NCBI RefSeq assembly: GCF_029784135.1
Contig: NC_073744.1
Span: 31,168,981 to 31,232,980 of the forward strand
Length of the DNA: 64,000 bases
Direction of reading: 5' to 3'
Origin: Toxorhynchites rutilus septentrionalis
Taxonomy: Eukaryota > Arthropoda > Insecta > Diptera > Culicidae
Shown here: piece by piece, positions 9,771 to 19,689 of the stretch
Position numbering within the stretch: the first letter of the stretch is position 1
How the letters are laid out: every line of letters begins with the position of its first letter
Program-made: the position numbers and the translations under genes
Notes under the pieces: model-generated
The model's database searches: none
What the model was told of the DNA's origin: nothing
The model's input: the letters and a program-made list of their open reading frames with translations, nothing else

Positions 9771-12572
9771 AAAAGGCCTCCCAATCCATGGTGGGATAGC
9801 CAATGTTCCAAGCTTTATCAGGATAAATCGAACGCATTTAAAGCTTTTCGAAAACGTGGAACCATCGAGAATTTTCAAACGTATTTGGACCTTGAAAATC
9901 AATTTAAAAACTTGATCAAAGGGAAAAAGCGTGCTTATTGGCGAACTTTCGTGGGAGGTTTGTCACGAGAAACGTCAATGAAAAAATTATGGAAAGTGGC
10001 TCGAAACATGAGAAATCGCTCTTCATCGAATGAAAGCGAAGAATATTCACATCGATGGATTTTTAAATTTGCACGGAAAGTTTGTCCCGATTCCGTTCCT
10101 GTGCAAAAAATTGTTCGAGATATACCACAAGATAGGTGCGATCTTGATTCCGAGTTTTCGATGGTAGAATTCTCTCTTGCTCTCCTTTCTTGCAACAATT
10201 CGGCTCCAGGAACAGATAGAATTAAGTTCAACTTGCTGAAAAATCTCCCTGATGTGGCGAAACATCGCTTGTTGAATTTATTCAATCAGTTTCTGGAGCA
10301 TAATGTTGTTCCAGATGATTGGAGACAAGTGCGAATTATAGCTATTCAAAAACCCGGAAAACCCGCGTCCGACTTCAATTCGTACCGCCCAATAGCAATG
10401 CTGTCTTGTATACGGAAATTGTTGGAGAAAATGATCTTGTTTCGCCTTGATCGATGGGTTGAAACGAATGGCTTACTCTCAGATACACAATATGGGTTCC
10501 GCAGGGGCAAGGGGACGAATGATTGTCTTGCGTTGCTTTCTTCAGAAATTCAAATGGCTTACGCCGAAAAAAAACAAATGGCTTCAGTATTCTTGGACAT
10601 AAAGGGGGCCTTTGATTCTGTTTCAATAGAGGTTTTGTCAGACAAATTACACTCTCGGGGTCTACCGCCTCTATTGAATAATATGTTATATAACTTGCTT
10701 TGTGAGAAACATTTGAATTTTTCTCATGGAGATTCGGCAGTAAGTCGGGTCTCTTACATGGGCCTCCCTCAGGGCTCATGTTTAAGCCCCCTTTTGTACA
10801 ACTTCTATGTAAGCGACATTGACAATTGCCTTACACAAAATTGCAGCTTAAGACAACTTGCAGATGATGGAGTAGTGTCTGTCGTAGGATCAAAAGAATC
10901 CGAGCTGCAAGAACCCTTACAAGATACATTGAACAATTTTTCAACCTGGGCCATTGGGCTAGGGATCGAATTCTCCACGGAGAAAACAGAGATGGTGGTT
11001 TTTTCTAGGAAGCATAGACCAGCAAAACCAAAGCTTCAACTTTTGGGTAAACCAATCACTCATGCTATGTCATTCAAGTATCTTGGGGTCTGGTTCGACT
11101 CCAAATGTACTTGGGGGGCCCATATTAGGTATCTGAGTAAAAAATGCCAACAAAGAATAAACTTTCTCCGTACAATTACCGGCACCTGGTGGGGAGCCCA
11201 TCCAGAAGATCTTATAATGTTGTATCGAACAACTATTCTCTCAGTGATGGAGTATGGCAGTTTCTGTTTTCAATCAGCTGCCAAAACACACCTCATTAAA
11301 CTCGAGCGAATTCAGTATCTTTGTCTCCGTATCGCGTTGGGATGTATGCCCTCAACGCATACCATGAGTCTCGAGGTTTTGGCAGGCCTACTCCCACTAA
11401 AAGATCGCTTCAATTTATTATCTCTTCGGTTCTTCATCCGGTGTAAGGTCATGAACCCATTAGTGATCGGAAATTTTGAGCAGCTGATCGGGCTAAATTT
11501 TCATTCTGGATTCATGACTTCATATCATGAATTCATCTCCATGCAGGTTGATCCTTCTTCGTATATTCCCAACCGTGTTTGTTTTCCTGACTACATCAAT
11601 TCCTCTGTACATTTTGATCTGTTCATGAAGGAGAAAATCCATGGAATTCCAGATTATCATCGATCGGGGATCGTTCCTACGATCTTCAATGCAAAATATG
11701 GGCGTATCAATTGTGATAATATGTACTTTACTGATGGGTCCTCTATGAATGAGTTCACAGGATTTGGAGTGTTCAACGAATTTTTTAGCACCTCCCACAG
11801 TCTTCAGAATCCTTGCTCAGTGTATATTGCTGAATTGGCAGCAATTCACTGGGCGCTGGACAGCGTCGCCTCACGACCTGTTGAACACTATTACATTGTA
11901 ACGGATAGTCTTAGCTCTGTCGAAGCTATCCGTTCAGTGAGGCCGGAAAAGCACTCGCCGTACTTCCTTGAGAGAATACGAGAAATTTTGAGTGCTTTAT
12001 CCAGACGCTGTTATGTCATTACCTTTGTCTGGGTCCCTTCACATTGCTCAATTCCGGGTAATGAGAGGGCTGACTCATTGGCAAAGGTAGGTGCAATTGA
12101 AGGCGATATTTATCAGCGTCAAATCGCCTTCAATGAATTTTATTCTTTAGTCCGTAAAAATACCATCGTTAAATGGCAACGTAAGTGGAACGAAGATGAA
12201 TTGGGTCGGTGGCTTCATTCGATTATCCCTAAGGTTAGCCTCAAACCATGGTTCAAAAGTCTGGACTTGAGTCGGGACTTTATTCGCACCTTCTCTCGAC
12301 TCATGTCCAATCACTGTTCGTTAGACGCGCTACTCTTTCGTTTTAATCTTGCCGATGGCAATATCTGTGCTTGTGGCCAAGGTTACCACGACATCGAACA
12401 CGTTGTTTGGTCGTGCGAGGTGTATCTTGTTGCCAGATCGAATTTAGAAAACTCTCTTCGGGCCAGAGGAAGACAGCCCAATGTGCCGGTGAGAGATGTG
12501 TTGGCTCGGTTAGACCTTGATTACATGTCCCAAATATACGTCTTCTTAAAAGTTATCGATCTTCGTGTGTGA
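9771..12572 (+). CDS. LINE ORF2, 5'-truncated: RT and RNase H (copy 2)
   Basis: The open frame continues from the truncation point to the normal ORF2 stop and contains the full reverse transcriptase (SYRPIAML, FLDIKGAFDS, GLPQGSCLSPLLYNFYV, LADDG), RNase H (YFTDGS, AELAAI, VTDSLSS, VPSHCSIPGNERADSLAK) and the C-terminal Cys/His knuckle. The endonuclease and ORF1 are missing, so it cannot be autonomous. The frame is open into the tRNA-like sequence, where a TTG at 9765 is the first possible start, but no real initiation signal is present. It differs from copy 1 by scattered substitutions only. Confidence 0.85.
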   Translation, partial: KRPPNPWWDSQCSKLYQDKSNAFKAFRKRGTIENFQTYLDLENQFKNLIKGKKRAYWRTFVGGLSRETSMKKLWKVARNMRNRSSSNESEEYSHRWIFKFARKVCPDSVPVQKIVRDIPQDRCDLDSEFSMVEFSLALLSCNNSAPGTDRIKFNLLKNLPDVAKHRLLNLFNQFLEHNVVPDDWRQVRIIAIQKPGKPASDFNSYRPIAMLSCIRKLLEKMILFRLDRWVETNGLLSDTQYGFRRGKGTNDCLALLSSEIQMAYAEKKQMASVFLDIKGAFDSVSIEVLSDKLHSRGLPPLLNNMLYNLLCEKHLNFSHGDSAVSRVSYMGLPQGSCLSPLLYNFYVSDIDNCLTQNCSLRQLADDGVVSVVGSKESELQEPLQDTLNNFSTWAIGLGIEFSTEKTEMVVFSRKHRPAKPKLQLLGKPITHAMSFKYLGVWFDSKCTWGAHIRYLSKKCQQRINFLRTITGTWWGAHPEDLIMLYRTTILSVMEYGSFCFQSAAKTHLIKLERIQYLCLRIALGCMPSTHTMSLEVLAGLLPLKDRFNLLSLRFFIRCKVMNPLVIGNFEQLIGLNFHSGFMTSYHEFISMQVDPSSYIPNRVCFPDYINSSVHFDLFMKEKIHGIPDYHRSGIVPTIFNAKYGRINCDNMYFTDGSSMNEFTGFGVFNEFFSTSHSLQNPCSVYIAELAAIHWALDSVASRPVEHYYIVTDSLSSVEAIRSVRPEKHSPYFLERIREILSALSRRCYVITFVWVPSHCSIPGNERADSLAKVGAIEGDIYQRQIAFNEFYSLVRKNTIVKWQRKWNEDELGRWLHSIIPKVSLKPWFKSLDLSRDFIRTFSRLMSNHCSLDALLFRFNLADGNICACGQGYHDIEHVVWSCEVYLVARSNLENSLRARGRQPNVPVRDVLARLDLDYMSQIYVFLKVIDLRV

Positions 12573-12575
12573 TTG

Positions 12576-12630
12576 TTTGTTTCTTTGTTTTTAAGAGGCT
12601 TTAAACTTTGCAGTTCATTCGCCTCTAAAG
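12576..12630 (-). mobile_element. ultra-short retroposed 3' tail (about 55 bp) in the LINE 3' UTR
   Basis: Compared with copy 1, copy 2 has an extra segment just after the ORF2 stop, flanked by the direct repeat TTCGTGTGTGATTG at 12562-12575 and 12631-12644. The insert reads on the minus strand as GGCGAATGAACTGCAAAG and on into an A-rich end, and the same 47 bp occurs at 29424-29470 with different flanks. This fits extreme 5' truncation of another LINE or SINE family. Confidence 0.75.
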
Positions 12631-13034
12631 TTCGTGTGTGATTGTCCTTATATCCTTATATTTTCCTTTTCCTTTTCCTTCGCGAGAAATTAAATCCCTT
12701 CTTACTAACAATAGAATAAGGTGAAATGTAAATACATGTTAGATATAAGATAGGCTTAAGAATTGAGTATGATGAATGTGAGTGCGAATGTGAGTGTGAA
12801 CATTGTCAACATATCCTTATATCCCTTCCTTTTCCTGAAAAAAATGTCACCCTTCTAAACTCGAGCAAACCGCGAGTAATCGGTTCTCTACTTCATTAAC
12901 ACTAGAATTAATGAAAAATGATTATATATACTTGTAACAATACAGATAGGAGTTTGGCTCCTTTAAACTTATGTAACTGAGCCTGTAAAAATAAACGATT
13001 TAATAAAAAAAAAAAAAAAAAAAGGATTCGAGGG

Positions 13035-13480
13035 CAAAAAACCCTTTCTGTTATGCCATTGGAGCAGTTGTTCACACGTGAAAAAACGGCGTTTGACGTC
13101 TCGTGGCTTCAATTCATACGGCATCCAATGTTCTATCTTTCGGATCATTCCCATTGCTTTCAAACGATCGGATACGGTTTGCTGAACTACTTCAAGTGTA
13201 TCTGCAAGTTCTTGTTGCGTTTGTGACGGATCTCGATCGAGTAAAGCCTCCAATTCTTCATCTTCAAACTTTTTTGGCGGTCCGGAACGTTCTTAGTCTT
13301 TCACGTCAAAATTACCACTTTTAAACCGTGCAAACCACGTCTGACACGTTCGCTCAGTTGGAGCATGGTCACCATAAACTTCCACCAAAATGTGATGACT
13401 TTCCGCAGCTTTCTTCTTAATATTGAAGTAATGAATAACCCTCCCCGCAAAAACACTCTCGTTGGTACGAAATTCGACAT
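13035..13480 (-). pseudogene. mariner transposase, DNA-binding half (decayed)
   Basis: The minus strand encodes GVIHYFNIKKKAAESHHILV, ERTCQTWFARFKSGNFDVKD and the second helix-turn-helix (SQTQQELADTLEVVQQTVSD), typical of the mariner N-terminus. An in-frame stop after FDVKD and a frameshift near the LINE junction break it. It joins the catalytic half at 9673 once LINE copy 2 is removed. Confidence 0.75.
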
Positions 13481-13872
13481 ATTCGAAGTGGCAAAAAACT
13501 ATGTTGTTTACGCTTCAACTTTTTGACATATACTGAAAAAGACGCGCAATGGCAGTAGCTTTCCAACGAATGTCTGGAAATTTTATTCAATGCGATAATA
13601 ATAAAGTAATAATAAAACTCACCGGTACACCTAATATATCATCATTGATTACATTGAATATGAAGTTTATGGGGAAGGGACTAAAAAAAAGTTGAAAATA
13701 CTTACGATTCCGGGATATTGTGTGTATGTATTGAAATCATGAAATCGCTTTATTTTTAATGGATAGCTATGGTATTGTGATTTCTTTCCATTGTCTTATT
13801 CTTATTATTAGTCTTATTCTAAGGCATCGGGAGCAGTAGCTTTTTCGGTGAAATAATATTCGATTGCAGACT

Positions 13873-14282
13873 TAGAGACGTCGGTTAATCGTTCGATTAA
13901 TTCAAATAACCGAATATCTGAAATCATAATCGAGTAATTTTGTATCGAATAATTTAAAATCAAAATATGAATACATCGAATAATTGTCACTGTAATCGCG
14001 ATTAATGAAAAAAGGAATCTTTCTCAAGGTTAATGCATTTTTAGGTTAAGAATAGGGCTGTATAATTTTTATTATCCAAAATTTTTTTATCCGACCATGT
14101 AACATCGACAACACGATAGACCACGCGACCAGAAAGACAACGTGATACGTGATTATTACAAGAAATAAACACTCGCTCGATTAATCGAATATTGAAGAAC
14201 AATTATTCGAATGAATCGAATATTGGAAAATGCCCCAATGATTAATCGATAATCGAATAAATGAAATATTTAGACATCACTA
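13873..14282. mobile_element. hAT-like MITE, 410 bp
   Basis: The ends TAGAGACGTC and GACATCACTA are imperfect terminal inverted repeats. They are flanked by the 8-bp direct repeat TGCAGACT at 13865-13872 and 14283-14290, the duplication size made by hAT transposases. The interior is rich in ATTAATCGATT words and has no coding capacity. Confidence 0.75.
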
Positions 14283-14290
14283 TGCAGACT

Positions 14291-16744
14291 ATCACAATTC
14301 TCTCGTATTGGTTTTACTGCTCAATCTATCACATAAGGAATTGAGTCATTTGGGAATTATGAATATGAGTCATGAAGATTATTGATATTTAATTTCGTTT
14401 CATTTTTGTGATGCGATGTAATGCCGATCTCAATAAGTCCTCGCATGATAATCGCTGCCATCCTCCTAGTATTGATATCATTTTTCGCTGTACAATGTTG
14501 CTGCAGCTCGTAAAACACTCGCTGAAGACAGAATGCTAAAATGTTACAGAATGCAAAAATTTTTCTCGTTCGAATTGCGATATGTTAAATCCGATCGGGT
14601 GCCGGAATATGGGTTAATAAGTAGTCCATATAATGTAGTGTTTTTCGTACCCATGCGTGCCCATGCCTAAACGGTGATTTTAGACGTCAGTAGCGAATCT
14701 ACTAATCCATGCGTCGTGTATCGAGAATTAGTCTTGATAAGTGTCTCGATTTGATTGCCAGCAGTAGCAGCATGGACTTTTCAGACAACCCGATAGAAGC
14801 GTATTACAAAAATTACCAGACATCAATAAAGTAAAAAAATCATTGCAAGAAACAGATATCCAGAGATACAACCCGTGCACCCATAAAAGAATTTGTTGTT
14901 CTTTCGATTTTCGGAAAACTTTGGAAATTCTCGAAAAAAAACCAAGCAGTTTTGGCATCAAGAGCAAAAGCTGAATCGAAAACCGCACTTAAGTCGTGAT
15001 TTTCAATGCTATAAAAATTTCAACATTCTTATTGTCTTTGGGATCCTTTTTACTGACGGAATGAATCCCGTCATGGTCCTCTATTTCCGATTGGAATAAA
15101 ATGTCCGATCTCAGTTCATGTGCGTTTCTTTCGGAATATAAATTTCAGGGAAGGAGTTCAGCCATATGAATGGGTGGGTATACCTAAGATATAACCGCAA
15201 GGTTGACATAGGACTATCATTGACTTAGTAATCATCTGAGTGTATTGATTAAATTATCGTTTAAACCAGTAATTGAATGAAATAATCTCCGAATTTAGTT
15301 GCGAACAAATCCCAATTTAGGTCAATTGGTCGTGGTTCTGCCAAAACGAACCAAGCGCCAAAAACATTATTTTGAGATATTTCAATTTGAAGTTTGGGCT
15401 CCCACTAATTGACTGTGTCGGATCAAATCTATCATTTTATCGCTCACCTGTTACAAACAGGATGTCAAACATAATACTCCCTTTCATGCTGTAAGCACAC
15501 ATCTTCGTCAATTTCTGATTCAGAACCTTTAGAAATATGAAAAAAGTCACAGGAGGGTTGTGTATGAGACACGACCGCATAGGTGACGTAGGATTCCGTT
15601 AGGCTATCTGTTGATTTTAGATATGTTTGAAGAATTACATCGTTAAACTCTTTGATAATGGTTAGGTGGCCTCCTGAAAAGGACCGTTTTGTTTGGTTGT
15701 TGAGTATTGTTTGGTCACTCATCCAGTGTTCACCGAGTGATGATGACAGAAGGATGGTAAATAGTCGTTGGATGGTGCGTATCAGATAAAAGATACCGAA
15801 GTGGAACGAGATGTGATGAAAACCGCCCAATGTAATATAAGATAATTACCAATAAAAACATGTTACTTTAACATACAGAAAACATATTTGAAATGGAAAG
15901 GGTAGTTTTCTTTTATAATTTTTACTTTCTGAGTGTTTATTCAATTATTTATTATTTTACTTAAATCTAAGGGACATCACATGTGCTCATGGACAAAACA
16001 GGGTACATGAGGAGTGCGGTGAGGACACAAAGTAGCTTCCAGCGGGTCCGTTAAAGGCGCGAGGGTAACGGTGCAGCCTTTTCTCCGACGGGTTTTGGTT
16101 TGCCGGGTTTCACCAAGAGTTATTTCCCTATTTTAGCAATTTTTTAACATTTATAAAACTGTTCCTGAATTATATAATCTATGTACCTGTAGTCGCTTCG
16201 TTGCTCTTTACAATTATTGAGCAATTTCTAATAGTTAGGCACAATGTTCACACTGAAACAATTCATATTATAATCACAAAAAATCCACGTTATATAACAA
16301 AGAACTTACATTTAACGATTGCGAACAACACACACAATGGTTCCGCGATGTCGGACAGTTCTTGGCAAAATGGTCGAAGAACATTGTAGCCCTCAGATAA
16401 ACCGCAAGGTATCTCGCGATTCAGAGCTCAAGCTCAGCCAAAGACAATTTCCCCAAAGCTTCCCCTTGTGTGCATCTTGCTCCAATTAACCGTTTTTGAA
16501 TTCAACCTTAAACCTCCTTAAACTCAATTGGCCGAACAACTTTGGCGATTGAGCTTTCGCCCTGCTCCAGGGAGGTGGGATGAGAAATCTAAGCTCTTAA
16601 GTATACTTCTGGAGTATCTTTTAGATTACTTTCAGTTGTGACTTAGTGAAGATACACTGTTAATGTTTCAGTGTGAGCTTGAATATTTAAATGTGACTTT
16701 ACGAATGACTACTAATTATACTACTAAATAAATGAATGTATACA
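14291..16744. other. non-coding stretch, no gene recognised
   Basis: Open frames are short and without recognisable domains. An ATAACCGCAAGGTTGACATAGG word near 15190, recurring in inverted form near 34918, suggests scattered repeat remnants. No complete element could be bounded. Confidence 0.35.
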
Positions 16745-17694
16745 TCTATATAAATAAAAATGTAAGGCCAAATCTGTTAGTAAGCGGAAAACCCGAAGAA
16801 GGGATGGTCCGATTTTAGCCTTCTTTATTTTGTTGTATTCGTCTCTTCCCGTAGATTAATATAGTGGAGAGAAAAATCGGGAAATGTTCGGAAAATCCTG
16901 GAGGAAGGTCGGAAAATTGGGAAAATTGAATTCCCACATATTCGAAAATTACATCATAATAAGCGTCCATTCGATATTTGCGCTATCGAAATTGATCTTT
17001 GTTCGTAAGTGGAAATGAATTTTCAGGCGAAATAACACATTTCCATTTCTTATATCTATAAATAAAAATGGAAGGCCAAATGTATTGGTAAGCGCAAAAC
17101 CCGAGGAAGGAATGGTTCAATTTGAGTCATCTATATTTCGTTGTATTCGTCTCTTCCCGTAGATCAATATAGCGGAGAGAAAAATCGGAAAATTGAATTC
17201 CCATACGTTCTACAATTAGCTAAGCGTTGTTAGTTCATTTGATGTTGGCGCTAACGAAATTGATTTTTGTTCGAAAGTGAAAAGGATTTTCAGACGGAAT
17301 AACGCATTCCTATATCTTCTATCTATATAAACAAAAATGGAAGGCCAAATGTGTTGGTGTGCCCTAAACCCGAGAAAGGAATGGTCCGATTTGAGCTGTC
17401 TTTATTTTGTAATATTCTCTGTATCAAACATGTATTCCGTGAACATGTTATTTCCAAATGCTTGAATCTTGAACGAGAATTCTGTCTGAAAATAATGTTA
17501 TATTATAAGGACGAATTTTTGTAGAAGTACTAGACAATTTATAGTAAAAGGAAATTGTAAAGGGTAATCAATCAATGAAGAGTTCAGTGGTTGGACCCAC
17601 TAACGTTCACTTAGTAAAAAAACGTGGATGTTTGATAGTATTCAAATCAAAAAAAATCTATTTTGGGCGGGACGAAGTTCGTAGGGTCAGTTAG
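16745..17694 (+). mobile_element. Helitron-like non-autonomous element with internal tandem units
   Basis: It starts with TCTATATAAATAAAAATG after an A, and ends with a GC-rich segment, GACGAAGTTCGTAGGGTCAG, then TTAG before a T. Helitrons begin with TC, end with CTRR after a short hairpin, and insert between A and T; here the terminal CTAG appears mutated to TTAG. The AAATAAAAATG-GGCCAAAT block recurs near 17056 and 17326, giving units of about 270-310 bp. The same 3' end occurs inverted at 25114. Confidence 0.55.
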
Positions 17695-18112
17695 TAATTA
17701 AATAAATGTATAAATAAATAAATAAATAAAAATATAAATAAATGAATAAATATATCCAATGAGACTGTAAATAAATAGATTCCAAAATAAATGAACACAA
17801 CTAAATAAATAAGCAAACAAATGATAAATAGGTAAATAAATAATCTGAAACATCTCATGACGATAACAGTTGTGCCAACTGTTACAACCTTGGTTTTTAG
17901 TTTATAAAAATTGAAATTAATTATATTATATATCATGTTATTTTTAACACAACTGCTACCATATACAAGTTTACACTTACACTTTTGCTAAATGTTTCAC
18001 AATACACGAACGGTGATTGAAATGAAATTTCACGAAGTAACCAGCATTAAAGTTCCTAATTTACATTTTATTTGCTATAAATCATCGTATCACTCACCTT
18101 ACTTGCAATATA
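17695..18112. other. AT-rich stretch with AAATAAATA simple repeats
   Basis: A run of (TAAA)n-like sequence covers about 17696-17850. The rest is non-coding and leads into the 95-bp minisatellite. No gene is seen. Confidence 0.5.
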
Positions 18113-18473
18113 AAAATGCCCCCGACTTTCATATATTTCAATGCCGATTTCCCCCGGGCAGCTTGGTTTTGATGTCTCTGTTAGGAAATACATTTCGGTA
18201 AGAACAAAAGTTCCCCCTACTTTCATGTATTTGCAATGCTGATTTCCCCCAGGTAGCTTGATTTTGATGTCTCTGTTCGGGAACATATTTCGGTGGGAGC
18301 AAAAACTCCACCTACTTTTATGTATTTGCAAAGCTTAATTCCCCCAGGCAGCTTGGTTTAGATGTCACTGTTAGGGAATACATTTCGGTAAGAACAAAAG
18401 TTCTCCCTACCTACATGTATTTGCTATGCCAATTTCCCCCAGGCAGCTTGGTTTTGTTGTCTCTGTTAGGGAC
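18113..18473. repeat. 95-bp minisatellite, about four units
   Basis: Units begin near 18113, 18211, 18306 and 18401. They share words such as TGTATTTGCAATGC, TTTCCCCCAGGCAGCTTGG, GATGTCTCTGTTAGG and CATTTCGGTAAGAACAAAAG. Diverged copies of the same unit occur at 23755-23960 and inverted at 41380-41530, so the unit is a dispersed family. Confidence 0.75.
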
Positions 18474-19253
18474 CCGCTGCATGGGTCGTCAATTTCGACC
18501 AATCAGAAGTGGGTAAATCTCAACCTCTATCCTAACGGGGTTGAGATTTTTCAATTGTTCGATAGTTAGTTTCATGATATATATTATTTTCTTCAATATG
18601 AAAAATTGTTATGGAGTGCCGGAATCGATTGACGTAAAAATTTCATCAATCCATCATGAAATGACTGAGCAATAAGCGTTTCAAATTGGACAATTTTCAC
18701 GATGTGCTCGATTTTTAATTTTCAATTTGTACCCCAATATGTTCCCGAAAGACGTAACGTCCATCATAACAAAATTATGTTTCTGCTAAGTACGCAAAAC
18801 TTCGTTTTCCTTGCAGCCAGAGCGAACCAAATCCAAGCTTGCTATTAACATAATATCATTACATAACACATTAGTATTTTGTAACGGCTCTTGACTAATT
18901 TCTTGAATAGTATATGTATTGATTCACTTTTGCTGTTTATGACAAGATAATATCTTAATAAATAATAATAAATTGTGTAGCATTATTAGCCAATTTTGTT
19001 GCAATACATAATGTCACACGCAAAAGCACGCAACATTTTCGATAACTCTCTCATACGCCAACCACACCACGCTGGCGAGACAAGCTTAGGAACACGACGA
19101 AATAAGCGAGAAAGGAATTCATCGTTCGCACCAACACAACGAAAACGTAAGTGCCGCTGCTACGGCACGGCGCCGTACTCGACGAGAACGGGATATTCGC
19201 ACAGTTACCATCGACGCGTAAGGACGGGCTTTTTTGTTGGCAGTTAGTTTTTT
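18474..19253. other. non-coding stretch before the inverted-repeat block
   Basis: GGTTGAGATT-type words occur near 18510-18560. The segment 19000-19240 is more GC-rich with a short plus-strand open frame that has no recognisable domain. No gene can be supported. Confidence 0.35.
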
Positions 19254-19483
19254 GACGTAGGACTACGTCTTTCATTTCTATACCGGGGTGTAAAATCAAA
19301 GTTTCGAAAACGAAAGCGTTACGCCGGAGACCGAGATTTTGAGCGTTAATAGCTCCTAAACAACTGAACGAAATGGTATGATAAACACTTCATTCGAAAG
19401 ATAAAATGTCTACGCGTTCTATACTTGTTACTTTTTGATCCAAAAACTTGTTTCAATAGTCTTAAAATTGCTTTCAAAACAGG
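19254..19483. repeat. left arm of a 230-bp inverted repeat
   Basis: The arm starts with the near-palindrome GACGTAGGACTACGTC and continues with CTTTCATTTCTATACCGGGG and CATTCGAAAGATAAAATG. The reverse complement is at 24031-24260, with similarity along the whole length. The arms bound 4.5 kb of unusual sequence. Confidence 0.65.
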
Positions 19484-19503
19484 CTATTGAAATCATCAAT
19501 CGG

Positions 19504-19539
19504 TATATAAGCTAGCGCCGCTTGGAAGTCCACTCAGTT
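19504..19539 (+). promoter_or_regulatory. putative Pol II core promoter (TATA box and initiator)
   Basis: TATATAAG at 19504-19511 is followed by TCAGTT at 19534-19539, placing the initiator A 32 nt downstream of the TATA box. This matches the arthropod TATA/initiator arrangement. It lies just inside the left inverted-repeat arm and points into the tandem block. No transcript is known. Confidence 0.45.
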
Positions 19540-19689
19540 ATAATTGAACAGCGATTGGAGCATGTTGTCGCTATTGTGGTGAAGCTCTTCGTTTATCATG
19601 AAAGCGCGGATGAACGGTGTCACCAAGAGCCTGTTTGTGCACCTTAGGCCAGAAGAGAATTCATCAGGAGGAGAGTGATGCCACAAACA

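Larger units (their letters stand above)
9687..13021 (+). mobile_element. 5'-truncated LINE copy 2 fused to a tRNA-like 5' end
   Basis: The 13-bp repeat AAGGATTCGAGGG lies at 9674-9686 and 13022-13034, bounding one insertion. From 5' to 3' the insert holds a tRNA-like sequence (9688-9764), a run of seven A's, the LINE from codon about 312 of ORF2, its 3' UTR and a poly-A tail (about 13005-13023). The LINE part is nearly identical to copies 1 and 3. Because the duplication encloses both parts, they probably integrated together, as expected if the reverse transcriptase switched template from LINE RNA to a tRNA-like RNA. Confidence 0.85.
9073..13631 (-). mobile_element. mariner element (DD34D) interrupted by LINE copy 2
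   Basis: The ends read GGAGTACCTGTAAGTTT at 9073 and, inverted, GGTGTACCGGTGAGTTT ending at 13631. These are imperfect terminal inverted repeats flanked by TA at 9071-9072 and 13632-13633. Removing the LINE insertion and one copy of its 13-bp duplication leaves about 1.2 kb, the normal mariner length. The transposase reads on the minus strand and is degenerate. The LINE inserted after the mariner. Confidence 0.8.

Noticed and set aside
18113..18473. CRISPR-like array
   Set aside because: Units are contiguous and diverged with no unique spacers, and the DNA is eukaryotic; it is a minisatellite.
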